DNA of 38,971 nucleotides from positions 1 through 38,971 of the forward strand of contig CABRWN010000003.1 in the NCBI GenBank assembly GCA_902474645.1, in the 5' to 3' direction. The position numbers were made by a program, and so were the translations under genes. The DNA comes from an uncultured Collinsella sp. (GTDB lineage: Bacteria > Actinomycetota > Coriobacteriia > Coriobacteriales > Coriobacteriaceae). How positions within the stretch are numbered: the stretch's first letter is position 1; every line of letters begins with the position of its first letter. The notes beneath the pieces were generated by a model. It saw only the letters and a list, made by a program, of their open reading frames with translations. It was not told the DNA's origin and did not search any database. Below are positions 31,525-38,971 of the stretch, piece by piece.

Positions 31525-31881
31525 CTAATCGTCGGGGGTTTCGATTTCGATACTTGCGATGTCGAGCTCGCGACCGTGCAGCAGACGCACGTTGGCGCCG
31601 CCACATTGGGGGCAGCGGCAATGGAAACGGTCGTGCTCAAAGACCTCACCGCAGTCCAGACACTCGCTTTGTGGATGGACCTCCTCCACGGCAAGCTCGC
31701 AGCCGCGCGTGAGCGGGTCCTCGTCGCGAAACGTCTCCCACGCAAAGTCGAGCGCCTCGCGCACGACCTCGGTCATATCCCCGATACGCAGCGTTACCAA
31801 AACGGCGCGCGAGGCCCCCGCCCCACGCGCCGCGCGAATCGCTGTATCGAGTATGCCGTTGACAATGCCAACCTCGTGCAT
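31525..31881 (-). CDS. hypA: Hydrogenase maturation nickel metallochaperone HypA, 118 aa
   Basis: HypA hands nickel to the hydrogenase large subunit with HypB. The N-terminal MHE places the nickel-binding His at residue 2. The zinc site is CLDC (74, 77) and CPQC (90, 93). Length is normal. It lies 6 bases after tatC and 55 bases before hypB, suggesting one transcript tatA-tatC-hypA-hypB. Confidence 0.93.
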   Translation of the reverse strand: MHEVGIVNGILDTAIRAARGAGASRAVLVTLRIGDMTEVVREALDFAWETFRDEDPLTRGCELAVEEVHPQSECLDCGEVFEHDRFHCRCPQCGGANVRLLHGRELDIASIEIETPDD

Positions 31882-31887
31882 ACCGAT

Positions 31888-32679
31888 TTACTCCTCGTCG
31901 TCCTCATCGTCCGAGAACAGGTTCAGACGGCTCACAAACAAGCCCTCCTTGCCCTCGCGCGCGGTAATGACCACACGGGCGATGGCGAGCGAAATCTCGT
32001 AGAGCGAGAGCAGGGCGCCATACATGAGGCCCAGCGTAACGGGCGAGCCGTCGGGCGTAATCACAGCCGAGCCCGCAAGCAGGCCAACGTATACGTAACG
32101 CCAGGCACTGCGGAAGGCCGCATAGGACACAATATGGAAGACGGACAAGTAGAAGATGATGAGCGGCAGCTCAAACGCCACACCAAAGCCGATCATAAAG
32201 AGCAGCTCCATGTTGATGTAGTCTTCCAGATCGGGCCACGCCGTGGCGACGGCCGAGGTCTCGCCGATGAGCCACTCAAAGCCTGCCGGGATAATGATGA
32301 AGTAGCAGAAGATGGCGCCCAGGAAGAACAGCACCGTCGAGGCAAGCACCGTGGGCACGACCCACTTGCGCTCGTTGGGACGCAGTGCCGGCAGGAAAAA
32401 TGCCAGAATCTGCCAGATGATCATGGGCGTGCACATGACCGCGGCCATCTTGATGGCCAGCGAGAAGCGCAGGCCAAAGCCGCCGAGCGTGGTGGTGATG
32501 TAGAACTTACCGTCCGGCACAAAGGAGCGGATGGGATCTTTCAGGATGTCGAGCACCACAGGCGTGGCGAAATACAGCACGATGGCGGCGGCAAACACCG
32601 ATACGACCACGATGGTCAGGCGGCGACGGAGCTCTCCCAGGTGATCGAAGAGCGGCATACGAGCAGGTCCGATAGGCAT
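31888..32679 (-). CDS. tatC: Twin-arginine translocase subunit TatC, 263 aa
   Basis: This is the polytopic membrane receptor for folded Tat substrates. MPLFDHLGELRRRL near the start is the TatC signature, with about six hydrophobic helices; KMAAVMCTPMIIWQILAFFLPALRPNERK has the conserved loop and FGVAFELPLI the Phe-Glu pair. An acidic C-terminus ends SDDEDDEE. The ATG overlaps the tatA stop in TAATG. The hyp genes follow directly. Confidence 0.93.
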   Translation of the reverse strand: MPIGPARMPLFDHLGELRRRLTIVVVSVFAAAIVLYFATPVVLDILKDPIRSFVPDGKFYITTTLGGFGLRFSLAIKMAAVMCTPMIIWQILAFFLPALRPNERKWVVPTVLASTVLFFLGAIFCYFIIIPAGFEWLIGETSAVATAWPDLEDYINMELLFMIGFGVAFELPLIIFYLSVFHIVSYAAFRSAWRYVYVGLLAGSAVITPDGSPVTLGLMYGALLSLYEISLAIARVVITAREGKEGLFVSRLNLFSDDEDDEE

Positions 32680-33263
32680 TACTCATCGCCTCCCTTCGGG
32701 GCGTCGGCGGCAGCGGTGTCGTCCTCGGCCTCGAGCTCGCGGGCGAGCTGGTCGACGACGGCCTTGCGCTTGCGGGGACGACGGGCGGAGAGATCAGCCG
32801 TCGTGGGCTCTGCCGGCTCGGGCTCGGGCTCCGGCTCTGCGGCAGGCTCGGACTCGACAGCGGCAGCGGTGGCAGCGGCGGGCTCGGTGCCCTCGGCCTC
32901 CTCAGCAGCACCTTCGTCCTCGGTGGCACCCTCACTCGCGGCCTTCTCGGCAGCAAGACGAGCGCGACGCTCGGCAAAGGTCTCCTTCTTGGCGGGCGCT
33001 GCCGTCTCGGCGGCATCCTCGTCCGCATCGGAATCGTCGTCGGTTGCAGCAGCCTTCTTGGGCTTGACCGGGGCCGACGCGGCCTCGCTCACCGGATCGA
33101 TAATCTCGGACTGAACAACGGCCGTCATCTTTTCCTGCGTCTCGCGGAACTGACGGATGGCACGGCCGATCGTGCGGCCCATCTGCGGGAGCTTATCCGG
33201 GCCAAACAGCAAAAAGCCGAAGACCACGATGATCGCGAGCTCACCCTCTCCAATACCAAACAC
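32679..33263 (-). CDS. tatA: Twin-arginine translocase subunit TatA/TatB, 194 aa
   Basis: The N-terminal short membrane helix (FGIGEGELAIIVVFGFLLFGPDKLP) and the amphipathic helix QMGRTIGRAIRQFRET are diagnostic of TatA/TatB. The rest is a long acidic, Ala/Glu/Pro-rich tail ending in a short helical part. The start is GTG at 33263, five bases after GGAGG; the track upstream lacks support. TatA and TatB cannot be told apart with certainty; only one such gene is present here. It is the first gene of the tat-hyp run. Confidence 0.88.
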   Translation of the reverse strand: MFGIGEGELAIIVVFGFLLFGPDKLPQMGRTIGRAIRQFRETQEKMTAVVQSEIIDPVSEAASAPVKPKKAAATDDDSDADEDAAETAAPAKKETFAERRARLAAEKAASEGATEDEGAAEEAEGTEPAAATAAAVESEPAAEPEPEPEPAEPTTADLSARRPRKRKAVVDQLARELEAEDDTAAADAPKGGDE

Positions 33264-33415
33264 ACATACCTCCAAGGCTCGATGTGAGTCGAGCCCGCAC
33301 CGCGCCATTCGGCCGGAACTCGTCTATTCATTCGGTTAAGTATAGCGCCCGGACGCCAAAACGTCCGAGCGCATCACAAACATATGCCAAACGGCACGCC
33401 CTTTGTGGGCAAAGA

Positions 33416-33730
33416 TTAAGCAGCGGTGATCGAAATCTCCTGGTCGACGCCCAGTAGCTGAACCACGCGCATCACCGGGGGCTGCACATTGGTGCAGCTA
33501 AAGCGCTTGCCGTGGTCGATCGCGTGGTGCGCGGCGCCCACGAGCACGCCAATGCCCGTCGAATCGATGTAGCTCACCTGGGCAAAATCGAGCTCAACGG
33601 CCTCAGTGGGCTGCTCGAGCGCCAGGTCGATGGCATTGCGCAGGCTATCGGCGTTAGAGATATCGATCTCGCCGGTTACCTTAATGGTGTAGAGCTCTGG
33701 CGTGGGGTTGGTGGAAATACCCAAATCCAT
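33416..33730 (-). CDS. STAS-domain anti-sigma factor antagonist, 104 aa
   Basis: This is a small single-domain protein of the SpoIIAA/RsbV type that would bind an anti-sigma factor when its conserved serine is unphosphorylated. The segment VSYIDSTGIGVLVGAAHHA holds the phosphorylatable Ser near 57 followed by the typical STGIGVL helix. AAAGGAG precedes the start. No anti-sigma kinase or sigma factor gene is adjacent, so its partner is elsewhere. It lies downstream of the aminotransferase gene in the same direction (51-base gap). Confidence 0.85.
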   Translation of the reverse strand: MDLGISTNPTPELYTIKVTGEIDISNADSLRNAIDLALEQPTEAVELDFAQVSYIDSTGIGVLVGAAHHAIDHGKRFSCTNVQPPVMRVVQLLGVDQEISITAA

Positions 33731-33781
33731 GTATACGCTCCTTTACGTATCGAAAGTGCGGATAGTACGGGAAGCCGCGCG

Positions 33782-35086
33782 TTAGGCGCGCTCGGCACGC
33801 GCAAGCTCGGCAGCGACAAGCTTAACGGCCAGCACCAGCACATCGAGCGCGGCCTCCAGGTCCTCGACCGTGGGATAGCTCGGCGCGATGCGGATGTTGG
33901 TGTCGCGCGGGTCCTTGCCATAGGGCCAGGTAGCACCGGCTGGCGTGAGCTTAACGCCCAAGTCGGCGCAAAGCGCGGCGACCTTCTGGGCCGAGCCCTC
34001 GGGACCATCGAAGCTTACAAAGTAGCCGCCGCGAGGGTGCGTCCAGGTGGCGCAGCCCGTGTCGCCCAAGCCCTCGGTGAGCTTGCGCTCGACGGCCTCA
34101 AAGCGCGGACGCAGGAACTCGGCATGCTTTTTCATGTGCTCCTTGACCGCCTCGATGGTGGGAAGGAAGCGCACGTGACGCAGTTGGTTGAGCTTGTCGG
34201 CGCTGATGAGGCCGGCCTTCAGGCGCTTGGAGAACTCGGCGATGACCGCGGGGCTCGCACCGATAAAGCCGATGCCGGCGCCCGGGAAGGTAATCTTGGA
34301 CGTCGAGGCGAATGCCACCACGCGGTCCTCGGTGCCCGCCGTGCGGGCAAGATCGAAGATGTTGGCGAGCTCGTCGGTCTCGTCGTACAGGTCGTGCACG
34401 CAGTAGGCGTTGTCCCAGAAGATGCGGAAATCAGGCGCGGCCGTGGGCATCTCGACCAGGCGGCGCACGGTGTCCTCGCTAAAGGTGATGCCCGTGGGGT
34501 TGGAATACTTGGGCACGCACCAGATGCCCTTGATGGAATCGTCGGCGGCGACGAGGCACTCGACCTCGTCCATGTCGGGGCCGTTGTCGGTCATCGCGAC
34601 GGGGACGTTCTCGATACCCAGGTCGGCGGTGATGCCAAAGTGGCGATCGTAGCCGGGAACCGGGCACAGGAACTTGGCCTTCTTGCCGTCGTGCGCTGCC
34701 TCGTAAGCCTCCCAAGGGTCGCTACCACACGAGCCGCAACGCCAGAACATACCGGCGATGTCGTGCTCGATCAGCAGGCTCGACGAGCCCAGCACGAGCG
34801 TCTGCTCGGCGGGGCAACCCAGGAACTCCCCCGCTAGCTTGCGTGCCGAGGGCATGCCCTCAAAGCAGCCGTAGTTGGAGCAGTCGACGTTGCCGTCGTG
34901 CAGATCGGCATCGGCATTGAGGATATCGAGCATGGGTCGAGAGATGTCCACCTGGGAGGGCGACGGCTTGCCGCGGGCCATGTCGAGCGCCAGGCCCTTG
35001 GCCTTGACCTCGGCGACCTCGGCCTTGAGCGCCTCGATGGCGGCATCGAGTTCGGTGGTTTCCATCTTCTGGTAGATCGTCTGCAT
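33782..35086 (-). CDS. PLP-dependent aminotransferase class I (aspartate aminotransferase type), 434 aa
   Basis: This is a fold-type I aminotransferase of the aspartate/MocR-like group. ALDMARGKPSPSQVDIS near residue 33 is typical of this subclass, which lacks a DNA-binding domain. NPTGITFSEDTVRRLVE follows KGIWCVPKYS; DNAYCVHDLY provides the Asp that contacts the PLP nitrogen; STSKITFPGAGIGF contains the PLP-binding Lys; RGGYFVSFDGPEG is near the substrate arm. Length suits the group. AAAGG precedes the ATG. Substrate specificity cannot be set from sequence. Confidence 0.88.
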   Translation of the reverse strand: MQTIYQKMETTELDAAIEALKAEVAEVKAKGLALDMARGKPSPSQVDISRPMLDILNADADLHDGNVDCSNYGCFEGMPSARKLAGEFLGCPAEQTLVLGSSSLLIEHDIAGMFWRCGSCGSDPWEAYEAAHDGKKAKFLCPVPGYDRHFGITADLGIENVPVAMTDNGPDMDEVECLVAADDSIKGIWCVPKYSNPTGITFSEDTVRRLVEMPTAAPDFRIFWDNAYCVHDLYDETDELANIFDLARTAGTEDRVVAFASTSKITFPGAGIGFIGASPAVIAEFSKRLKAGLISADKLNQLRHVRFLPTIEAVKEHMKKHAEFLRPRFEAVERKLTEGLGDTGCATWTHPRGGYFVSFDGPEGSAQKVAALCADLGVKLTPAGATWPYGKDPRDTNIRIAPSYPTVEDLEAALDVLVLAVKLVAAELARAERA

Positions 35087-35235
35087 GGGTGCGACCTTTC
35101 ACGAAGCGGTACGTTGCAATTCTTCTAAGTATAGACCGCCACCGTCACAACGTTATGAAGCCGTGATAGATTAAGTCCATCGCAATGAATTACGAATCGC
35201 CGCGCATGCCGGCGTGGAGCGCCCAAGGAGGCACT

Positions 35236-35490
35236 ATGGAGCACGGATCGTTCCAGGCCGAGGAATTCGGCGACCTGCAGCGCCTGGTCGACGGACTGTT
35301 TTACGACCGCCACGCCATCGACCGCCTGGATCTGATCGTACAGGCCGAAATCTTGGACCTGGCGCCCGATCTCATGGAAATCGTCAACCTGCTACCGCCC
35401 GGCTATTACGACCGCCAGTCACTTTGCGACCAGCTCAACTCCGCTTTGGCCGCCCACGGCTGGGGCGCCGTCTACGGAACGGTGGAATAA
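35236..35490 (+). CDS. Small orphan acidic protein, 84 aa
   Basis: The start at 35236 follows AAGGAGG by five bases; the ORF is open from 35185. The protein is acidic and helical with no membrane segment (FQAEEFGDLQRLVDGLFYD, DLIVQAEILDLAPDLMEIVNLLPPGYYDR). It resembles short conserved proteins of Coriobacteriia in style but no family can be named. It is divergent from the aminotransferase. An 8-bp inverted repeat overlaps its stop codon (AAGCCTCG at 35489-35496, CGAGGCTT at 35530-35537 followed by GTTTT), possibly a weak terminator. Confidence 0.6.
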   Translation: MEHGSFQAEEFGDLQRLVDGLFYDRHAIDRLDLIVQAEILDLAPDLMEIVNLLPPGYYDRQSLCDQLNSALAAHGWGAVYGTVE

Positions 35491-35550
35491 GCCTCGAGGC
35501 CGACGATTTGGCCCGCTTCCCGACCCTGGCGAGGCTTGTTTTAGGGCTTG

Positions 35551-35777
35551 TGGCCAAAAAAGGGCAAATATGAGTACTGTTGCCTTTTTAGTAGCAGCGA
35601 TTCTTGGTCGAAATCGGCAAAACTCGACTTGAAACTCCCTAATCACCGTCAGCTAGCGCCAAATTGGAAGTCGATGATCACTCATTAACGTACAGTTCTT
35701 ATAACTTTGTTCATTATTTCCATACCTAAAATGAAACGCCGTTTGTGACAGTACTCACAAACGGCGTTTTTTGACCA
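35551..35777. repeat. 227-bp element with inverted ends (copy 2)
   Basis: The left end (35551-35583, starting TGGCCAAAAAAGGGCAAAT) matches copy 1 (21006) at 31 of 33 positions and the similarity continues about 25 bases inward (GTAGCAG and flanks). The right end (35745-35777) keeps GTGACAGTACTC and the T-run but its inner part has changed so that it now pairs with the adjacent interior. An inner block TTTGTTCATTAT at 35706 resembles TTTGTTTATTAT at 21119 in copy 1. The element lies between an orphan gene and nhaA. Confidence 0.72.
35734..35772 (+). terminator. Strong hairpin with T-run at the right end of repeat copy 2
   Basis: AAACGCCGTTTGTGA (35734-35748) and TCACAAACGGCGTTT (35755-35769) form a perfect 15-bp stem on the loop CAGTAC, followed by T to 35772. 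It would end a plus-strand transcript coming through the repeat; nhaA is convergent. Confidence 0.8.
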
Positions 35778-35862
35778 CTGGCGTGTCTGGCAGGCGGCAA
35801 GCACCGCCCGAGTCCGCATTTTGAACGCGCCCGAATCGGTTCTGGAACCGGTTTTCGCGCTC

Positions 35863-37221
35863 TTACTCGTCCTTGGGCGCGGGGTGCTTGCAGATCACAC
35901 TCATGTAGATCATGCCAAGTACGGCCGCGGTGACAGAGCCGGCGAGAATAGCGGCCTTGGCGGCCAGAACCTCAAACTGGGCCGTCGGGAAGGCAAGGCC
36001 GCTGATGAGAATCGACATGGTAAAGCCGATACCGCCCAGAATGCCCACACCGGCAATCATGTGCCAGTTGACATTGCGCGGCAGCTCGGAGATCTTGAGC
36101 TTAACCAGGGCAAACGTCATGCCAAAGATACCGATCGGCTTGCCCAGCAGCATGCCAAAGTACACGCCGAGGGTCACCGGGTCGGTGAGTAGCGTGCTCA
36201 TGTCCACGCCCACTAGGCGAACCTGTGCGTTCACGAACGCAAAGATCGGCAGAATCACAAAGTTGACCGGCGTGGAGATCAAACGCTCCATGCGGATGAG
36301 CGGCGGAGTCACGCGGTGCATGACGCGCTCGACCTTGGTGGTCGAAACGGTAAAGTCATGCTGGCCCAAGATGTGCGCCTCGTCGTCGTAGCGGTCGTCG
36401 AGCAGCGGCAGGCACTCGCCCAACCAATCGGTGAGGCTATCGAGCTTGACGCCGCACTTGGCCGGGATGGTAAAGGCCAAGATGACGCCGGCGAGCGTAG
36501 CGTGCACGCCGCTCTTGAACATGCAGAACCACAGCAGCAGGCCCAGTACCGAATACGGGGCAAGGCGGTAATGCTGAGTCTTGTTGAGCCACACGAGCGC
36601 GCAGGTCACAAGCGCGGCGGCGCCCAACCAAAACGGATTGGGGCTCTGACCGTAGAAGATAGCGATGGCGGCGATGGAGATGAGGTCGTCGGCGATGGCG
36701 AGCGTCGAGAAGAACACGCGCACGCCGTTGGGCACGCGATTGCCCAAAAGCGACAGCACGCCCAGCGCAAAGGCAATATCGGTTGCCATGGGGATGGCCC
36801 AGCCGTTGTGCGCGCCGGCATGGTTAAAGATCAGGTAGATGCAGGCGGGAACGACGACGCCGCCCACGGCCGCCAGCATGGGAAGCATAGCCTGGCGCGG
36901 GTTTTTGAGCTCGCCGACCGTCATCTCATACTTGAGCTCAATGCCCACCAGCAAAAAGAAAATCGCCATGAGGAAGTCGTTGACGAAAAGCTCAACGGTG
37001 AGACCGGCCGTAAGGTTGCCCAGACCCACATACAACGGGGTCTCCAAAAAGTGATGGATGGCCTCGTAGGCATCGGTATTGGCGCAAATGACGGCGGCGA
37101 TGGCGGCGAAGACCATGACGGCGGCGGAAATCGTGCCGTTCTCGGCGATGCGCTCCCAAATGTCATGACGCTCAAAACGCTTGCGCTCACGGACGTTGAA
37201 CAGCTGCTCGGGTGCTGCCAT
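35863..37221 (-). CDS. nhaA: Na+/H+ antiporter NhaA, 452 aa
   Basis: This membrane antiporter exchanges sodium for protons and controls pH and salt. About 11-12 hydrophobic helices are present. The ion-binding pair Asp-Asp appears in LAIADDLISIAAIAIFYG, and ATDIAFALGVLSLLG holds the other conserved Asp. VNDFLMAIFFLLVGIELKYE is the usual early helix. Length exceeds that of E. coli NhaA because of an N-terminal extension and a cytoplasmic loop (RYDDEAHILGQHDF). AAAGGAG precedes the ATG. A terminator-like hairpin sits 34 bases upstream in the leader. Confidence 0.93.
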   Translation of the reverse strand: MAAPEQLFNVRERKRFERHDIWERIAENGTISAAVMVFAAIAAVICANTDAYEAIHHFLETPLYVGLGNLTAGLTVELFVNDFLMAIFFLLVGIELKYEMTVGELKNPRQAMLPMLAAVGGVVVPACIYLIFNHAGAHNGWAIPMATDIAFALGVLSLLGNRVPNGVRVFFSTLAIADDLISIAAIAIFYGQSPNPFWLGAAALVTCALVWLNKTQHYRLAPYSVLGLLLWFCMFKSGVHATLAGVILAFTIPAKCGVKLDSLTDWLGECLPLLDDRYDDEAHILGQHDFTVSTTKVERVMHRVTPPLIRMERLISTPVNFVILPIFAFVNAQVRLVGVDMSTLLTDPVTLGVYFGMLLGKPIGIFGMTFALVKLKISELPRNVNWHMIAGVGILGGIGFTMSILISGLAFPTAQFEVLAAKAAILAGSVTAAVLGMIYMSVICKHPAPKDE

Positions 37222-37235
37222 GGGCGGCTCCTTTC

Positions 37236-37290
37236 ACGGGATGGCTCCCGTCTTAAAAAAGCACGGCCCGCCCAAGTGGCGGTGCCGCGC
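37236..37290 (-). promoter_or_regulatory. Terminator-like leader structure upstream of nhaA
   Basis: On the minus strand a GC-rich stem (37290-37261, one mismatch, loop containing ACTTG) is followed by TTTTTT (37260-37255), the form of an intrinsic terminator but placed before nhaA. A second hairpin ACGGGA-TGGC-TCCCGT (37236-37251) follows. Upstream, TTGAGCA-N5-TGTTCAA (near 37366-37384, minus) is a near-palindrome that could be an operator. No riboswitch class is recognised. The remainder of 37291-37430 shows no gene. Confidence 0.5.
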
Positions 37291-37430
37291 TCTAACGTAT
37301 TACGCTTGCATCTAGCCTACCCTGCACGACAAGCACGCAGGCGTGACCGAAAAGCGGAACCACAGGTTGAACATTATTTGCTCAACGACACGGGCACGCC
37401 TGTCCAAGAGACGACGCGGCGCCGCGCACA

Positions 37431-37469
37431 AAAAACGACCGGAGCGCGGGGTGTCCGCGGTCCGGTCGT
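37431..37469 (-). terminator. Terminator of ppaC
   Basis: ACGACCGGA (37435-37443) pairs with TCCGGTCGT (37461-37469), with an inner GCGG/CCGC. On the minus strand T residues follow at 37435-37430. It lies 16 bases after the ppaC stop. Confidence 0.88.
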
Positions 37470-37484
37470 AGCAGGTTACAAAAC

Positions 37485-38408
37485 CTAGCAGGCGGCCATG
37501 ATGGGGGCAGCGACCTGCTTCTTACGGGAGAGGACGCCCGGCATCCAGACGCCGTCGTGCTCGTCGGCAATGCCCAGGCCCTTCTGAGCAGCCTCGGTCT
37601 CGCCCTCGAGCAGGACCTGCGAGCCCTCCTCCATGATGTCGGTGATGCACAGAACAATGCCGTCAGCACCCTTCTCGGCGGCGTAGGCGCGCATGGCCTC
37701 GCGAATCTCGTCGATCATGCCGAGTGCGCGGGTCTTGTCGACAGTCTCGTACTGGCCGATGAGCAGCTTCTTGCCGGCAGGCTCGAACATCTTGATGTCG
37801 TTGCCGACCATCTCGGCTGCGGTGAAGGAGCCGGACGGACGGGTGAGGAAGACCTCCATGCCAAACTTGACCGGGTCGACGCCCACCTGCTCGCCGAGCT
37901 TGGCGGCGACGGCGCGGTCGATATCGGTGGTGGTGGGGCTCTTGAGCATGAGCGTGTCGGTCATCATGGCCGAGAGCAGCAGCTTGGCCTGAACGTCGGA
38001 AAGCTCAACGCCGAGCACGCCGGCGAGCTTGGTGACGATGGTGCAGCTGGAGCCCCAGGGCAGGCAGATGTAGTGCAGCGGGCCGGCGGTCTCGAAGTCG
38101 CCGATGCGGTGATGATCGACAACGCCAAAGACCGTGGCGTCCTTAAGGCCGGCGACGGACTGGGCAGACTCGTTGTGGTCGGTGAGGACGACGAGCTGAC
38201 CGGCCTCGACGGACTCGATCACGCGGGGCTCGGCGATGCCGGCGTCGGCGAGCAGCTTGGCGGACTCGGCCGGAAGCTGACCAAGGGCGCAGGCCTCGTA
38301 GGTGTTGCCGGCATACTCAACCTGGTTGAGCAGCTGGGACAGGACGACGGCGCTCATGATGGCGTCGTTATCGGGGTTCTGGTGACCAAAGACAAGAACG
38401 TTTGCCAT
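37485..38408 (-). CDS. ppaC: Manganese-dependent inorganic pyrophosphatase, 307 aa
   Basis: This DHH-family enzyme hydrolyses pyrophosphate to phosphate. GHQNPDNDAIMSA (residues about 8-20) holds metal ligands (His, Asp), TDHNE and VVDHHRIGDF (about 97-106) the DHH motif, and the C-terminal DHHA2 domain contains PSGSFTAAEM and VLSRKKQVAAPI with the substrate-binding RKKQ. Length is typical of family II. GAGGA lies before the ATG. Confidence 0.94.
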   Translation of the reverse strand: MANVLVFGHQNPDNDAIMSAVVLSQLLNQVEYAGNTYEACALGQLPAESAKLLADAGIAEPRVIESVEAGQLVVLTDHNESAQSVAGLKDATVFGVVDHHRIGDFETAGPLHYICLPWGSSCTIVTKLAGVLGVELSDVQAKLLLSAMMTDTLMLKSPTTTDIDRAVAAKLGEQVGVDPVKFGMEVFLTRPSGSFTAAEMVGNDIKMFEPAGKKLLIGQYETVDKTRALGMIDEIREAMRAYAAEKGADGIVLCITDIMEEGSQVLLEGETEAAQKGLGIADEHDGVWMPGVLSRKKQVAAPIMAAC

Positions 38409-38524
38409 GGATATCCTCCACTTGATATGTGTACTTGGACGTAGCTATGGTAGCACGCCGATGCCGAGCCTTCTGAGACGGAAGGGCCACGGTATATTTT
38501 GGGGCGCAGGCACGGGGGCCAAGG

Positions 38525-38575
38525 CTGTCCCTTTTGCACCATGTTGGTGCAAAGTAACCTGTCCCCCTTGCACCA
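38525..38575. repeat. Intergenic palindromic repeat (GTCCC/TTGCACCA)
   Basis: TTTGCACCA (38533-38541), a three-base loop and TGGTGCAAA (38545-38553) form a 9-bp stem. CTGTCCC-N3-TGCACCA occurs twice in direct orientation (38525-38541 and 38559-38575). It lies just after the ROK gene stop. The pattern recalls REP-type palindromes served by RAYT transposases; no transposase is in this window. Confidence 0.7.
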
Positions 38576-38576
38576 G

Positions 38577-38971
38577 CTATTTACCGGCGGCGCGCAGGGC
38601 TACGTAGGCGGCACCGATGATGCCGGCGTCGTTTCCGAGCGAAGCGACCTTAATGGGTGTCTCGCGCGAGGCGGAAAGCGCGTACTGCTTAAAGTGCTCG
38701 CGAACCTTATCGAGGTAGACATCGGCCGAGGCGGAGGCGCCGCCGCCGATGAGGAACATCTCGGGATCAACCACGTTGGCAATAAGCGCCAGTGCGCGGC
38801 CGAGGTAGTCGGCCATGGTATCGGCAGCTGCCAACGCGAGCTTGTCGCCCTCGCGGCAGGCCTGGAACACGTCCTTGGAATCGGAGGGACCGGTGAGCTC
38901 GATGGGCTCGACACCCGCTTTCTTGCACTCGGCAAGGTAGTTGCTCACCACGCCGGTGGCGCTGGAATACT
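38577..38971 (-). CDS. ROK family sugar kinase (glucokinase type), 3' part
   Basis: Only the C-terminal 130 residues or so are present; the gene continues beyond the window edge (frame open, reading YSSATGVVSNY at the boundary). The visible part contains the C-terminal ROK helix region, with IANVVDPEMFLIGGGASA (nucleotide-site segment) and ASLGNDAGIIGAAYVAL at the end, as in glucokinases of Gram-positives. It phosphorylates a hexose. Substrate cannot be set from the fragment. The stop is two bases after the palindromic repeat. Confidence 0.85.
   Translation of the reverse strand, partial: YSSATGVVSNYLAECKKAGVEPIELTGPSDSKDVFQACREGDKLALAAADTMADYLGRALALIANVVDPEMFLIGGGASASADVYLDKVREHFKQYALSASRETPIKVASLGNDAGIIGAAYVALRAAGK

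Noticed and set aside
37261..37430. Known riboswitch or nhaA-type RNA motif in the nhaA leader
   Set aside because: The sequence could not be fitted by eye to any riboswitch core known to me; only terminator and hairpin structure is claimed.
1..38971. CRISPR array, rRNA operon, prophage or intact insertion sequence
   Set aside because: No regularly spaced repeats, no rRNA-like stretch and no transposase or phage structural gene were recognised on reading both strands.

Overview
The window looks like chromosomal DNA of a high-GC, Gram-positive gut actinobacterium of the class Coriobacteriia, most likely Collinsella or a close relative. This is judged from gene content and protein style only: a GalNAc-type mannose-family PTS, a PSP1/RicT protein, a long-form HPF, a type IA topoisomerase with a Lys/Ala-rich tail, a DUF2975/XRE pair and a Coriobacteriia-style nuclease-like protein. 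No 16S or marker comparison was possible. Long open frames opposite real genes are high-GC shadows and were left out.

Positions 1-1140 hold tRNA-Thr(CGT) with its promoter and terminator, then an AT-richer stretch with two small orphan ORFs. Positions 1195-11402 are a GalNAc/galactosamine catabolic locus, mostly on the minus strand. A five-gene PTS operon (IIA, YajC-like, IIB, IIC, IID) imports and phosphorylates the amino sugar. NagA deacetylates it, AgaS deaminates and isomerises it to tagatose-6-P, and a LacC-like kinase makes tagatose-1,6-bisphosphate. An aldose epimerase and a YhcH protein accompany them, and a flavodoxin sits among them on the plus strand. A GntR/HutC regulator lies in the middle, and the same TGGT-N4-ACCA box occurs before agaS and before the PTS operon. 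A relic of a second nagA lies between the kinase and yhcH. No tagatose-bisphosphate aldolase is present.

Positions 11402-12912 hold a palindrome-dense intergenic region and a DUF2975/XRE membrane-protein/regulator pair. Positions 12952-19513 hold a SurA-N-like membrane protein, NAD-type isocitrate dehydrogenase, a HEAT-repeat protein, a small membrane protein, a hydroxyisobutyrate-dehydrogenase-family enzyme with a His/Cys-rich tail, a DegV protein and HPF. Positions 19514-26790 hold a solute-binding lipoprotein, a dispersed repeat, a nuclease-like protein, then ComF, RicT, HolB and Tmk in one direction. Positions 27031-31881 hold a zinc-ribbon membrane protein, topoisomerase and HypB/HypA. 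Positions 31888-35490 hold TatC/TatA, a STAS protein, an aminotransferase and a small orphan gene. Positions 35551-38971 hold a second copy of the dispersed repeat, NhaA with an attenuator-like leader, a Mn-dependent pyrophosphatase and the 3' part of a ROK sugar kinase.

There is no phage, intact insertion sequence, CRISPR array or rRNA. The least ordinary items are the pair of about 220-bp elements with inverted ends (21006-21222 and 35551-35777), three palindromic intergenic repeats with a GGGAC/GTCCC core, the nagA relic, the operator set of the GalNAc regulon and the His/Cys-rich enzyme tail.
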